This document shows positions 7,927-17,286 of a DNA stretch of 64,000 nucleotides, one piece after another (within the stretch, counting starts at the first letter, position 1; each line of letters begins with the position of its first letter). A program made the position numbers and the translations under genes. Below the pieces are notes generated by a model. It had not been told where the DNA came from. It worked only from the letters and a program-made list of their open reading frames with translations, and did no database searches. The stretch is from Desulfobacter latus (lineage in GTDB: Bacteria > Desulfobacterota > Desulfobacteria > Desulfobacterales > Desulfobacteraceae): positions 62,001 to 126,000 of the forward strand of contig NZ_JACADJ010000001.1 in the NCBI RefSeq assembly GCF_013389365.1, in the 5' to 3' direction.

Positions 7927-9786
7927 CTAGGCCAGGCATTCCCGGACCTGATCAATGAACCGGCTGGGAGTGGCAAAATCGCCTTTGCGGTAGTTGACGT
8001 GGCTTAGGTACAAAAACCGCTCAGCCCGGGTCATGGCCACATACATGAGCCGGCGTTCCTCGGACAAGGCCGCATCCCCCTCGTCAATGGAGCGCCAGTG
8101 GGGAAACAGTCCCTCTTCACATCCGACGATGAACACCACGTCAAACTCCAGTCCCTTGGCCGAATGAATGGTAAGCAGGCCGACCCCGTTTTCATCCTGG
8201 TCGTCCTCGTCTTTGTCCTCCCTTATCAGGGCGGCCTCTTCTAAATATTCCAGCATGGTATCCTTGGTACGGGCCGTGTGGATCAACTGTTCGATATTCT
8301 CTTTTTTGGAAACGAATTCCCCATCGGTTTTTGTTTTAGTTTTCAGGAAGTCTATATACCCGGTGCGGTCAATCACAGTTTCCATGGCCATGGCCGGCGC
8401 CATGTCATGGATGGTGTCCAGGATATCCAGAACCTCAGACATATTTTCATGGACCTTTTTGGTTACAAGCCGGTCCCGGACCATGATCCGGGCGGCGCCC
8501 TGAAGACTGCCGCCCTGGGCACGCAGGCCGGCTATTTTTTTAATCATGGCCGGCCCGATCCCCCGTTTGGGCGTATTGATAATCCGTTCAAAGGAGAGAT
8601 CATCATTGGGGAAATATGAGGCACTCAAATAGGAGTTGATGTCCAGCACTTCCATACGTTCAAAAAATCCCTGGGCACCCATGAGACGGTAAGGGATGCG
8701 AAATTTTCGGAAAATTTTTTCAAAGGGCAGAGAGCAGAATTTGGTCCGGTAGACCACGGCCATCCTGTTAAAGGGAACGCCCTGTCCCTGTTTGTGAAGA
8801 TTAAAGATCCGTTTGGCAGCCCATTCGGCTTCATGGGCATCGGACATGAATTCATAGATCTCCAGCACACCGCCTTTTTTTTGTGAAAAACAGCGTTTTT
8901 CCATTTTGTCGGGGTTGTGGTCAATGAGATCGTTGGCGGCCTGGACAATCTCGTCGGCAGATCTGTAATTTTCCTCCAGCCTGAAAATTTTTGCATCTTC
9001 ATATTTTTGTGCAAACCGTAAAAAGTGATTCACGTTGGACCCCCGGAATCCATATACGGCCTGCCAGTCATCCCCAACACAGAACAGGTTGCGGTGCTCG
9101 CCTAATAGAAGGGAGGTTAACTCTTCCTGCAGGTTGTTGGTGTCCTGGTACTCATCTACCAGGATATAAGAAAAAAGATTCCGGTAAAAATTGCGGACAT
9201 CTTCATTGTCCCGGAGCAGATCCCGGGTTTTAAGCAGGATATTGTCAAAATCAACACAGTTCATTTCCGCCAGGCGTTCTTCAAACTGGGCAAGAATATC
9301 GGCCATGCGAATGTTGAAAAAACCGGGTTTGCGGTCAAAATATTTGGCCGGATCACCGTCGTTTTTGGCCCGTGAAATGGATGAAAGAATCCGGCGGGCG
9401 TATTTTTTGTCAATATTGTTTTTTACGCACAGCTCTTTGATCAGCTTGTCCTGCTGATATACGGTGAACACCTGCAGCGGCGGGGTATAGCCCATGATCC
9501 GACAATGTTGTTTCAAGATCATCAGGCAGGCGGAATGATAGGTTCTTACCCATTCAAAGCGTATCTGGTGAAGACCGGTCATCTCCATTAGCCGGGTCTT
9601 CATTTCCTGGGCGGCTTTATTGGTAAAGGTGATGGCCAGAATACGCTCCGGGGCATGTCCCGTGGCAATGAGGTGGGAAAATTTAGCGGTCAGCGTTCTT
9701 GTTTTACCGGAACCGGCTCCCGCAACCACGAGGGCCGGGGAGCCGGTATGATCAACAGCGTCCTGCTGGGGCTGGGATAGTTGCAT
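7927..9786 (-). CDS. UvrD/Rep-family ATP-dependent DNA helicase
   Basis: Superfamily 1A helicase of 619 residues. Motifs in order: Walker A GAGSGKT (23-29), LAITFTNKAAQEM (Ia), DEYQDTN (Walker B), GDDWQAVYGFRGS (III), LEENYRS (IV), LLTIHSAKGLEFDVVF (V) and YVAMTRAERFLYLSH (VI). It should unwind DNA 3' to 5' in repair or replication restart. It is about 100 residues shorter than typical UvrD/PcrA, lacking their C-terminal extension, and is closer in size to Rep. Motif III has Trp-Gln-Ala where DDQSIYGFRGA is usual. It follows the phosphomannomutase gene by nine bases. Confidence 0.93.
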   Translation of the reverse strand: MQLSQPQQDAVDHTGSPALVVAGAGSGKTRTLTAKFSHLIATGHAPERILAITFTNKAAQEMKTRLMEMTGLHQIRFEWVRTYHSACLMILKQHCRIMGYTPPLQVFTVYQQDKLIKELCVKNNIDKKYARRILSSISRAKNDGDPAKYFDRKPGFFNIRMADILAQFEERLAEMNCVDFDNILLKTRDLLRDNEDVRNFYRNLFSYILVDEYQDTNNLQEELTSLLLGEHRNLFCVGDDWQAVYGFRGSNVNHFLRFAQKYEDAKIFRLEENYRSADEIVQAANDLIDHNPDKMEKRCFSQKKGGVLEIYEFMSDAHEAEWAAKRIFNLHKQGQGVPFNRMAVVYRTKFCSLPFEKIFRKFRIPYRLMGAQGFFERMEVLDINSYLSASYFPNDDLSFERIINTPKRGIGPAMIKKIAGLRAQGGSLQGAARIMVRDRLVTKKVHENMSEVLDILDTIHDMAPAMAMETVIDRTGYIDFLKTKTKTDGEFVSKKENIEQLIHTARTKDTMLEYLEEAALIREDKDEDDQDENGVGLLTIHSAKGLEFDVVFIVGCEEGLFPHWRSIDEGDAALSEERRLMYVAMTRAERFLYLSHVNYRKGDFATPSRFIDQVRECLA

Positions 9787-9795
9787 AAAAATTAA

Positions 9796-11148
9796 TTATG
9801 TGTCCTCAATGATTTTTTTCAAATCGGTTTCAATTTCGGTTTTAATCTCTTCCAGGCGGGACGCAGTCAGGGCCTCAAAGCGAAGCACCAGGGCCGGCTG
9901 GGTATTGGATGCCCGCACAAGGCCCCATCCGTCCGCATAGATGGCCCGCATCCCGTCAATGTCAATGACCTCTTGCCGGGCTTTATACAATGCCGTTATT
10001 TTTTCTACAACCTTGAACTTGACCGCGTCCGGGCAGTCAACCCGAATCTCCGGCGTAGTAAAGGTTTTGGGCAGGTCTTTAATTAATTCATCCACACCAA
10101 GGCCGGTGCTGTCCATGATTTCCAGAAGCCGGCAGGATGCATACAGGGCATCGTCATATCCGTAGTAGCGGTCCTTGAAAAACATGTGCCCACTCATTTC
10201 CCCTGCCAGGGCCGCATCCTCTTCCTTCATTTTCTTTTTGATCAGGGAGTGGCCTGTGCGCCACATGATTGCGTTGCCCCCCATTTTTTCGATTTGATCA
10301 TACATGACCATGGAGCACTTGACCTCGGAGATAAAGGTGGCGCCGGGATGGCGGGACAAAATCTCTTTGGCATAAATCACCATGAGTTGATCCCCGTAAA
10401 TGAGGTTGCCGAATTTGTCCACCACGCCGATACGGTCGGCGTCCCCGTCATAGCCGATGCCAAGGTCCAGATTATTTTTCTTCACCAGGTCAATGAGATC
10501 CGTCATATTTTTTTTCTGGGTGGGGTCCGCCTCGTGGTTGGGAAAGGTGCCGTCCATGTCGCAGTAAATATCATGGACTTCGCAGCCCAGTCCCTGCAGC
10601 ACCGGTAAAGCGGTTATACCGCCGGTGCCGTTGCCTGCATCAATGCCGACCCGGATTGTCTTTTTCAGTGTGATGTTCTCCTGGATCATGGCAATATATG
10701 GCGAAATGACATCCGCCTTTGTTAACGTGCCCTGGCCCTGGGTATAGGCGTTCTCTTCGATAATCTTGCGGATGTCCTGTAATCCATGGCTATGGATCGA
10801 ATCCAACCCGCTCATCAGCTTGAATCCGTTGTATTCCGGCGGATTGTGGCTGGCCGTAATGATGGCCCCGCCTTCAAGATTGAGTTGGTGTATGGAAAAA
10901 TAGAGAACCGGGGTAGGGCAGACACCGATGTCCACGACATCGCATCCTGCGGACAGTACGCCGTCAATAAATGCCTTTGAATACGCTTCAGACGTGATGC
11001 GGCAGTCCCGGCCAACAGATACTTTTTTGCGGCCCTGTCCCATAAGCAATGATCCATATGCCTTTCCCACGGCATTGGCGTCCTGTTCAGAAATCTCTTC
11101 CCCTGTAATACCGCGGATGTCATATTCCCTGAATATTCCAGGATGCAT
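9796..11148 (-). CDS. Phosphomannomutase/phosphoglucomutase
   Basis: Alpha-D-phosphohexomutase of 450 residues, normal for the AlgC/ManB group. The phosphoserine loop ITASHNPPEYNG places the catalytic Ser at residue 100, the metal-binding loop is GYDGDADRIG, and the sugar-binding loop is GEMSGH. The C-terminal phosphate loop contains VRASNTQPALVLRFEA. It interconverts mannose or glucose 1- and 6-phosphates and feeds polysaccharide or LPS synthesis. A strong AAGGAGG precedes the ATG. It lies 15 bases after uppP, which fits a cell-envelope role for both. Confidence 0.93.
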   Translation of the reverse strand: MHPGIFREYDIRGITGEEISEQDANAVGKAYGSLLMGQGRKKVSVGRDCRITSEAYSKAFIDGVLSAGCDVVDIGVCPTPVLYFSIHQLNLEGGAIITASHNPPEYNGFKLMSGLDSIHSHGLQDIRKIIEENAYTQGQGTLTKADVISPYIAMIQENITLKKTIRVGIDAGNGTGGITALPVLQGLGCEVHDIYCDMDGTFPNHEADPTQKKNMTDLIDLVKKNNLDLGIGYDGDADRIGVVDKFGNLIYGDQLMVIYAKEILSRHPGATFISEVKCSMVMYDQIEKMGGNAIMWRTGHSLIKKKMKEEDAALAGEMSGHMFFKDRYYGYDDALYASCRLLEIMDSTGLGVDELIKDLPKTFTTPEIRVDCPDAVKFKVVEKITALYKARQEVIDIDGMRAIYADGWGLVRASNTQPALVLRFEALTASRLEEIKTEIETDLKKIIEDT

Positions 11149-11163
11149 AGTTACCTCCTTACT

Positions 11164-11967
11164 TTATAGAAAATTTGAAAAAAGCGCTAGAATTCCGGCC
11201 AGCCAGCAATAGGGTGCAAACAGATGAAATTTTCCAATATTCACCAGTTTTAATAAGAGTTTTAATGCTACCAGCCCAACGATGAATGACGCGATTGTAC
11301 CATAAATGGTAGCAGGGTCAATGTAGCTCTGGGATTCGATCATATCTTTTAAGCTGATTATCTGTGCGCCGAGAATGGCGGGGATGGATAAAAGAAATGA
11401 GAACCGGGCAGATGTCATTCTGTCCAAACCGGTGAAAAGTCCGGTGGCAATGGTGGCGCCGGACCGTGATATGCCGGGAATAACGGCAAGACCCTGGAAA
11501 ATACCGATGATAACAGCCTTGAACGGGGTTAAAGGTTGCCCTTTTTTAATCCGGTAGCAATGCCTGGACAACCACAGAAGCGTTCCTGTTACGATAAGCA
11601 TGGCACCGACCAGTAAAGCGGAGGTAAACAAAATGTGCTCAAATTGTTTCAGCACCAGTCCGATAATTGCCGTGGGCACTGAACCAATAGTAATGGCGGC
11701 AGCCAGGGCAAGGTTTGTTTCATGTCCTGAAGTATCCCGGGTGCCGGCGTAGTACACCAGGCTTTTTAAAATTTCCCGAATATCTTTAAAATATACAATA
11801 AACACTGCGCCCAGGGTTCCCATATGTACCGATGCGTCAAAAACAAGACCATATTCAGTAATGTCGAAATAGATCTGGCCCAGGACCAGGTGACCGGAAC
11901 TGCTTACCGGCAGGAACTCTGTAAGTCCCTGAAGGATACCTAAGATTATACCTTGATAGATCTCCAT
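11164..11967 (-). CDS. uppP: Undecaprenyl-diphosphatase
   Basis: Membrane protein of 267 residues with about eight helices. It carries both BacA/UppP signatures: the GLTEFLPVSSSGHLVL segment (about 14-29) with the essential Glu and Ser residues, and PGISRSGATI (about 162-171). It dephosphorylates undecaprenyl diphosphate, recycling the lipid carrier for peptidoglycan and O-antigen synthesis, and confers bacitracin tolerance. First gene of the four-gene minus-strand operon. The 235-base gap to the divergent OmpA gene should hold its promoter, though I see no convincing one. Confidence 0.95.
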   Translation of the reverse strand: MEIYQGIILGILQGLTEFLPVSSSGHLVLGQIYFDITEYGLVFDASVHMGTLGAVFIVYFKDIREILKSLVYYAGTRDTSGHETNLALAAAITIGSVPTAIIGLVLKQFEHILFTSALLVGAMLIVTGTLLWLSRHCYRIKKGQPLTPFKAVIIGIFQGLAVIPGISRSGATIATGLFTGLDRMTSARFSFLLSIPAILGAQIISLKDMIESQSYIDPATIYGTIASFIVGLVALKLLLKLVNIGKFHLFAPYCWLAGILALFSNFL

Positions 11968-12099
11968 ATTATTATCCAGACTTGAGTGTTGTCGTGAAAA
12001 TTTGAACGTTATGGACCAAGCGAGGGAGATATATAATTGTTTGTCTAAAATTGCAAGGTTTCAAGCGTTTTTTCATTTCCCTATATTATAAAAGAACAG

Positions 12100-12128
12100 T
12101 TGATTTCGTTTGTTTTCTTTTGTAAACT
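12100..12128 (+). promoter_or_regulatory. Candidate sigma-70 promoter for the OmpA lipoprotein
   Basis: TTGATT (12100-12105) and TAAACT (12123-12128) are separated by 17 bases, in an AT-rich stretch 75 bases before the ATG. Each box matches consensus at four of six positions. This is a sequence-only guess. Confidence 0.35.
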
Positions 12129-12202
12129 ATTTAATATTCTTTGTATGAAACTCATTAATTTTAACAAGTAAGTTAATACTAATTCTAAAAAAAGGAGATC
12201 AG

Positions 12203-13375
12203 ATGAAAGAGAAACGTTTCGTGCAAGCCTTTTTGGCTATTACCGCTGTCTTTTTCCTGTTTGGTTGCGCGGCTCAGAAACCTGCCGGGCTTCCCCCGTT
12301 TTTCGCTAAACATTTTCATGGGTCCATGTATCAGTCCACAGTAGATAACTTTGTTATTCTTCTGGATGCCTCCAGCTCCATGAATGACGACTGCATGGGT
12401 AACCCCAAATTCATGGTCGGCAAAGCGATTGTCGAGCATATGAACATGACCATTCCTGAGCTCGGACAGACTGCGGGGTTGAGGAGCTTTGGACATGCCG
12501 ATGCCATATCCAAAAATGAAACCGAACTGTTTTACGGTATGACGCGTTACAACTCTGCGGCCCTGGATAAAAAAATCGGTGAGATTTCAAAAGCCGGCGG
12601 CTACAGCCCTCTTGGTTCAGCCATTGCCGCCATGGGGACTGATCTTGAAGGCCTTTCCGGAAAAACCGCCGTTATTATCATTTCCGACGGCTTGGACATG
12701 GCAGGGGACACCGCACAGGCTCAGGCTGTTAAAGAACAGTATGGCGATGCCCTCTGCTTTTATCCCATTCAGGTTGGTAATGATGAGGAAGGTACTGCAT
12801 TCCTTTCTGAGATTGCAGGCATTGGCGGTTGCACAAATCTGATGAACGCCAAGGACGTTCTGTGTCCTGGCGGAATGTCAGCTTTTGTTGAACGTGTATT
12901 TCTGCAAAAGGTCGTTGCGCCGCCTCCAGCCCCTGCGCCAGAGCCTGCTCCTACTCCCATAGACAGCGACGGTGACGGCATACTTGATCCCGATGACCAG
13001 TGTCCCGGAACGCCTGCCGGTGCAAAAGTAAATGCAGTTGGCTGCTGGGTTCTTGATAACGTATTGTTTGATTTTGACAAAGATACGATCAAGCCCGAAG
13101 CGTTTTCACAGCTTGATGACATTTGTGAAATTCTGAAAAAAAATCCTGCAATGAGTGTTGAACTCCAGGGCCATACCGATAATATCGGTTCTAAGAAATA
13201 CAACATGGATCTGTCCCAGAGACGTGCGAATTCCGTGGCTAAATACCTAGCAGACAAAGGTATTGCCCGCAACCGTCTGGCCACCACAGGCTTTGGTTTT
13301 GACAAGCCGGTTGCCCTGAACAGCACAGATTTTGGCCGTTCCCTGAATAGAAGGGTTGAAATTCATCCCTACTAA
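12203..13375 (+). CDS. VWA-like and OmpA-domain lipoprotein
   Basis: Protein of 390 residues. An N-terminal signal ends in a lipobox (FFLFGCA, Cys near residue 22). A von Willebrand A-like domain follows (about 48-225) with a DASSSM MIDAS motif. Next come a Pro/Ala linker (APAPEPAPTP), a calcium-binding thrombospondin-3-type repeat (DSDGDGILDPDDQCPG) and a C-terminal OmpA peptidoglycan-binding domain (about 278-390; FDFDKDTIKP and LQGHTDNIGSKKYN). It is likely an outer-membrane lipoprotein that grips peptidoglycan. The VWA part suggests binding of a protein partner. An AAGGAG site precedes the ATG and a terminator follows, so it is monocistronic. Confidence 0.92.
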   Translation: MKEKRFVQAFLAITAVFFLFGCAAQKPAGLPPFFAKHFHGSMYQSTVDNFVILLDASSSMNDDCMGNPKFMVGKAIVEHMNMTIPELGQTAGLRSFGHADAISKNETELFYGMTRYNSAALDKKIGEISKAGGYSPLGSAIAAMGTDLEGLSGKTAVIIISDGLDMAGDTAQAQAVKEQYGDALCFYPIQVGNDEEGTAFLSEIAGIGGCTNLMNAKDVLCPGGMSAFVERVFLQKVVAPPPAPAPEPAPTPIDSDGDGILDPDDQCPGTPAGAKVNAVGCWVLDNVLFDFDKDTIKPEAFSQLDDICEILKKNPAMSVELQGHTDNIGSKKYNMDLSQRRANSVAKYLADKGIARNRLATTGFGFDKPVALNSTDFGRSLNRRVEIHPY

Positions 13376-13438
13376 AACCTAAAGGCTCAGCAGTTAGGTC
13401 CATGATTTGATTATGGCCTTAAACGCAATACATAAACA

Positions 13439-13479
13439 AAAAACCCCTGCCTGACATTGAGTCGGCAGGGATTTTTTTG
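13439..13479 (+). terminator. Rho-independent terminator after the OmpA gene
   Basis: A GC-rich stem (CCCTGCC with GGCAGGG, plus GAC/GTC near the loop) is flanked by A and T tracts and ends in seven Ts. It lies about 65 bases after the stop codon. Confidence 0.85.
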
Positions 13480-13495
13480 TTTGGTCTAAACTGTA

Positions 13496-13518
13496 GGGGC
13501 CGATTCGATATCCGCCCC
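13496..13518. repeat. Small GGGGC palindrome
   Basis: GGGGCCGAT and ATCCGCCCC are complementary at eight of nine positions around a five-base loop, within the convergent gap between the OmpA gene and dksA. It resembles short GTAGGGGC-type palindromes common in bacterial intergenic DNA. It may back up termination of the minus-strand dksA gene. Confidence 0.4.
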
Positions 13519-13540
13519 CGAACAATGATCAAGGCCAAAT

Positions 13541-13984
13541 TTAAGAATATAACGTTTGTTTTGAGATAAACATATTTCCCTGGCCGGCTTCAAATTCTTC
13601 CAGCGCCTTGATGGACAAGGTCGCGAAAGGAATCGCTTCCAGTCGCCGCAACCCGATTTCATCGCCGGTCAGTTCACAGTATCCGAAACTGCCGTCGTCA
13701 ATACGCGCTAACGCACGATCCACCTGCACGATCATATCCGAATGGCGCTCAAAACTTTTTACCTCAAGCGTCAGATCCATATATGCGTTGCTCCGGTCAA
13801 GGAGATCGGCCTGGGCTGCTTCAAGGGTTTTAATTTTTTTTATGGAGTTTGAAATTTTGTTGCGCAGCTCGTCCTTTCGCTGCATCAATTTGCACTTAAA
13901 ATAAGCGAGTTGCCCGTCACTCATATAGGGCTCGTTGTCCAAAGGATAATACTTGTCTGAAGATAGTTGCAAAACCTGTGTCAT
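13541..13984 (-). CDS. DksA/TraR family regulator, zinc-less DksA2-like
   Basis: Protein of about 147 residues with the DksA layout: coiled coil (about 30-95), a DGSFGYCELTGDEIGLRRLEA zinc-finger-like segment and a C-terminal helix. Of the four zinc cysteines of DksA only the first remains; the others are Thr (CxxT), Ser and Ala (SIKA). This is the pattern described for the zinc-independent DksA2 of Pseudomonas aeruginosa. It probably binds the RNA polymerase secondary channel and acts with ppGpp. The coiled-coil tip, usually Asp-x-x-Asp-x-Ala, reads LLDRSNAY here. Start set at the ATG at 13984, preceded by GGAGG; an upstream TTG is less likely. Confidence 0.88.
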   Translation of the reverse strand: MTQVLQLSSDKYYPLDNEPYMSDGQLAYFKCKLMQRKDELRNKISNSIKKIKTLEAAQADLLDRSNAYMDLTLEVKSFERHSDMIVQVDRALARIDDGSFGYCELTGDEIGLRRLEAIPFATLSIKALEEFEAGQGNMFISKQTLYS

Positions 13985-14111
13985 TTTCTGTATTTGCCTC
14001 CATGACAAAAGAATTTAGGAAAGATACACTCGATGATCAAGATACAGGAAATGATTACCAGGCAAGGGTTACAAAGTGATTATAACGCTGTTAGATTTCT
14101 ATTTTTTGCGT

Positions 14112-16046
14112 TTAAACAGAGCGGAATAATTCTTCTCCGGTTTGTTCCACCCCATATCCCCCTAGCGCCATGACCCGCTGTTTAAATTCGGCCGACTGAA
14201 TGGTACAAATAAGGGCCTGGACTTTTGGCAGATGATAATAAATTTCAGGGATGACCAGATCATAGGATTCAGTGACAACAGGCAGAAAATCCAACTTCAG
14301 GGCCAGGGCTGCAGCCTTGATACCGAGTCCGGCCCCGGCCCGGCCGGATAATACGGCCACCGCCACGGACATATGGGTATATTCCTCATTTTCATAGCCT
14401 GAAACATCTGCCGCAGACAGACCATTTTCCTTTAAACTGAAATCAAATAAAATCCGGGTACCGGAGCCTGGCTGACGGTTGATAAAAGTCACATTTTTTT
14501 CAGCAATATCCGAAAGCCTTTTGACCTTGTCCGGATTGCCTTTGGGCAGAATCAGTCCCTGTTGACGCATCACGAGATTGACCAGGCGCACCGGCACATC
14601 AGGCAGGTATTTTTTTATGTATGAAATATTGTAGGTGCCGTCATCGGGGTCCAGCAGGTGGCAGCCAGCCATGTGGCAGCCCCTTTTTTTAATGGTCATC
14701 AGGCCGCCCATACTGCCCACATGGCTGGAGGAGATTCCCATACCCGGATGTTCAAGCCGGATTTGATCTGACAGCAGGTCAAGGGTATTGTCATGGGAAC
14801 CTGTGATCACCACCGTATTTTCAATGGCATCCAGGGGCCGAAGCAGATGGGCCTGCACTTTTTTACCGGCTTCGATGCCTTCCACATGCTGGGGAATTCG
14901 TATGATGCCGTCGGCTTCGGTCAGGGTGGTGATACTGCCTGCCCCCCGGGGCAGTTGCGAAGACATGAGTCGGCCGTCCACGGCACCGATTTTTACCCTT
15001 AAAAACTCCTCCCGGCCCAATTTGGAGGCGACCTTCCTGACCGGAGAGACCGCCACGACCTCCTGTTTTAGAGGGGGCAGATGCTGCATGGCCAGCAGCA
15101 ACGGCCCTGCAAACATTTCAAAGGCAACAATGGCGGAGACCGGATAGCCGGGAATGCCGAAAACCGGGGTATCTCCAATCCCGCCGAACATCAGGGGTTT
15201 ACCCGGCATCATCGTCACCCCGTGGACGTAGATCCGTCCTAAATTTTCGATTACCGGTTTTGAGTAATCCTTGGAACCGGCAGAGGAACCGCCCAGGATC
15301 ATGACCATGTCATACCCCTGGTCCACGCCATCGGACACGGCCGCCTGAATGGTTTGAAGATCATCTTCAAGCATGGGATTGACCGTGGCATCTGCGCCGT
15401 GGTCGGCGCACAGCGCCGTCAATACAGTGGCGTTGGATTCCACCACATCACCGGGCTTCATGGTTTCCGGCGTCACATCCTGCCAGCGTTTAAGTTCCGA
15501 TCCCGTTGGAATAATCAGCACCCCGGGCCTTTTTCTCACCGACACCTTGAACACCCCGCCGGACAGCAGTGCGCCCATGGCATAGGCATTTATTTTGTGG
15601 TCCCTGGGAAACAGCAACTGGGTGGCCACGATATCCTCACCCATTTTGCGGACATATTGCCAGGGAAACGCCGGAGCCTCGATTCCAATGGTGTTTTCAT
15701 CCAGAATATTAAGGTGTTCAATCATGATGACGGCATTGGTCCCGTCGGGAAGCACCTGCCCGGTATTCACCCAGAAAGCGGTTTTTCCAATGGTCAAAGA
15801 CTTTGGCGCCTCATCATTTGCCCCAAAGGTGGATTCGGCATCTACCGCCACACCATCCATGGCGGCCGCATGAAAATTGGGCGACGATATGACTGCCACA
15901 GCCGGTGCCGCCAAAACCCTGTTTTGGGCCTGCACCACATCCAGGGTCTGCACACCTGTTTCCAGATGACCGAATTTTTCAAACAGGCAATCCTGGGCCT
16001 GTTGGATTCCCACCATATTTAAATAGACATTGCGTTTTGTTTCCAT
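14112..16046 (-). CDS. MoeA-like protein fused to a PBP-like domain
   Basis: Protein of 644 residues. The first 400 form a MoeA molybdotransferase, with the GGSSAGSKDYS motif and PGKPLMFGG. The last 220 resemble the PBP-like domain PF12727, a molybdate- or LysR-ligand-type fold, with the segment FINRQPGSGTRILFDF. The MoeA part inserts Mo or W into molybdopterin; the fused domain may sense or deliver the oxyanion. Similar fusions are known in sulfate reducers that need both Mo and W cofactors. It lies ten bases after the second moeA. The ribosome-binding site is weak. Confidence 0.92.
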   Translation of the reverse strand: METKRNVYLNMVGIQQAQDCLFEKFGHLETGVQTLDVVQAQNRVLAAPAVAVISSPNFHAAAMDGVAVDAESTFGANDEAPKSLTIGKTAFWVNTGQVLPDGTNAVIMIEHLNILDENTIGIEAPAFPWQYVRKMGEDIVATQLLFPRDHKINAYAMGALLSGGVFKVSVRKRPGVLIIPTGSELKRWQDVTPETMKPGDVVESNATVLTALCADHGADATVNPMLEDDLQTIQAAVSDGVDQGYDMVMILGGSSAGSKDYSKPVIENLGRIYVHGVTMMPGKPLMFGGIGDTPVFGIPGYPVSAIVAFEMFAGPLLLAMQHLPPLKQEVVAVSPVRKVASKLGREEFLRVKIGAVDGRLMSSQLPRGAGSITTLTEADGIIRIPQHVEGIEAGKKVQAHLLRPLDAIENTVVITGSHDNTLDLLSDQIRLEHPGMGISSSHVGSMGGLMTIKKRGCHMAGCHLLDPDDGTYNISYIKKYLPDVPVRLVNLVMRQQGLILPKGNPDKVKRLSDIAEKNVTFINRQPGSGTRILFDFSLKENGLSAADVSGYENEEYTHMSVAVAVLSGRAGAGLGIKAAALALKLDFLPVVTESYDLVIPEIYYHLPKVQALICTIQSAEFKQRVMALGGYGVEQTGEELFRSV

Positions 16047-16056
16047 ACGGCTCTTT

Positions 16057-17286
16057 CTATTTTAAAAGAATGATATCCACTATGCTGCTTTTCTCCAGGC
16101 CTTCTACATGCTCACCAATTTCAAGCAGCCCGTCCGCCTGGACCATAGTCCGGATTAAGCCTGACTTGCCAAGAATGGGGCGGGCCACAAGGCCTTGATT
16201 ATCCTCTTCCAAAACCACCCGCACAAAATCTCGCCTGCCCTGGGAAGATGCCAGGTTCCGGGATAACCGGGCCGATGTTTTTACCGGGGCAACCGGCCGG
16301 GACAAGCCCCTTAGGCGGTGGAGAAACGCCGTCACAACGACCTGGAATACCACCATGGCTGAAACCACCTGGCCGGGCAGCCCCCACACCGGGATGTGGC
16401 CGGATTTGGCAAGGATGGTGGGCTTGCCCGGGCTTACGGAAATACCGTGGACCAGAATCTCCGTATCCACCAGGTCTGACAACACCTCAACCGTATAATC
16501 CCTTGTGCCCACGGAAGACCCGCCTGAAAGCAGCACCATGTCCGTGTGGGCCAGCGCTTTTTTACAAATTGATTTCAACGCCTTGGGATCATCTTTTACG
16601 ATACCGTACCGCACAGGCTCTCCGCCTGCCTGGGTCACCAGGGCAGACAACGAATAGGAATTAATATCGCGTACCCTGCCGGGGTCAGGTATTTTATCCA
16701 CCGGGATCACTTCATCCCCGGTGGAGATGATGCCCACCCTGGGCACCTGATATGCCCGGATTCGGGTGTGCCCCAGCCCTGCCGCCAGACCGATCTCCTG
16801 GGGCCGCATCAGGCGGCCTTTTTCAATTACGGTCTGACCTGTTGCAAAATCCTCGGTCTCATCCATAACATGCTGCAGCGGGGCCACGGATCTATAGACT
16901 TCAATGGACTGTTCGTCCACCGCTTCGGTGTATTCCACCATGACAACCGCGTCTGCGCCGGCAGGCAGCATGCCGCCGGTGCAGATTCGGGCCGCCTCAC
17001 CCGGTGCCAGTTCAAAGTCCGGAATATCCCCCATGCCAATGGCGCCCTTGAGGATCAGCCATGCCGGACCGGATTCCGAGGCCCCAAAGGTGGATGCGGC
17101 GCTCACCGCATATCCATCCATACAGGCGCGCCTGAATCCGGGCAGGTTTTCCCCGGCAATCAGATCCGTTGCAAGGACCCTTGAAAAGGCATCCCGGATG
17201 TGCAACGCCTCTATGCCCACAGGGGAAAAACGCTGCGTCATCCCCAGAACCTCGTCCAGGGACTTTACCTTGAAAAAACCGGTCAT
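16057..17286 (-). CDS. moeA: Molybdopterin molybdotransferase
   Basis: A complete MoeA of 409 residues. Domains III and IV are recognised by [18 protein letters not shown] and SPGKPTIL, and by the [14 protein letters not shown] segment. It ligates molybdate or tungstate to adenylated molybdopterin in the cytoplasm. Its ATG overlaps the dapL stop by four bases (ATGA), so the two are translationally coupled. The presence of two different moeA genes side by side suggests separate enzymes for Mo and W, a common inference in anaerobes but not provable from sequence. Confidence 0.94.
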   Translation of the reverse strand: MTGFFKVKSLDEVLGMTQRFSPVGIEALHIRDAFSRVLATDLIAGENLPGFRRACMDGYAVSAASTFGASESGPAWLILKGAIGMGDIPDFELAPGEAARICTGGMLPAGADAVVMVEYTEAVDEQSIEVYRSVAPLQHVMDETEDFATGQTVIEKGRLMRPQEIGLAAGLGHTRIRAYQVPRVGIISTGDEVIPVDKIPDPGRVRDINSYSLSALVTQAGGEPVRYGIVKDDPKALKSICKKALAHTDMVLLSGGSSVGTRDYTVEVLSDLVDTEILVHGISVSPGKPTILAKSGHIPVWGLPGQVVSAMVVFQVVVTAFLHRLRGLSRPVAPVKTSARLSRNLASSQGRRDFVRVVLEEDNQGLVARPILGKSGLIRTMVQADGLLEIGEHVEGLEKSSIVDIILLK

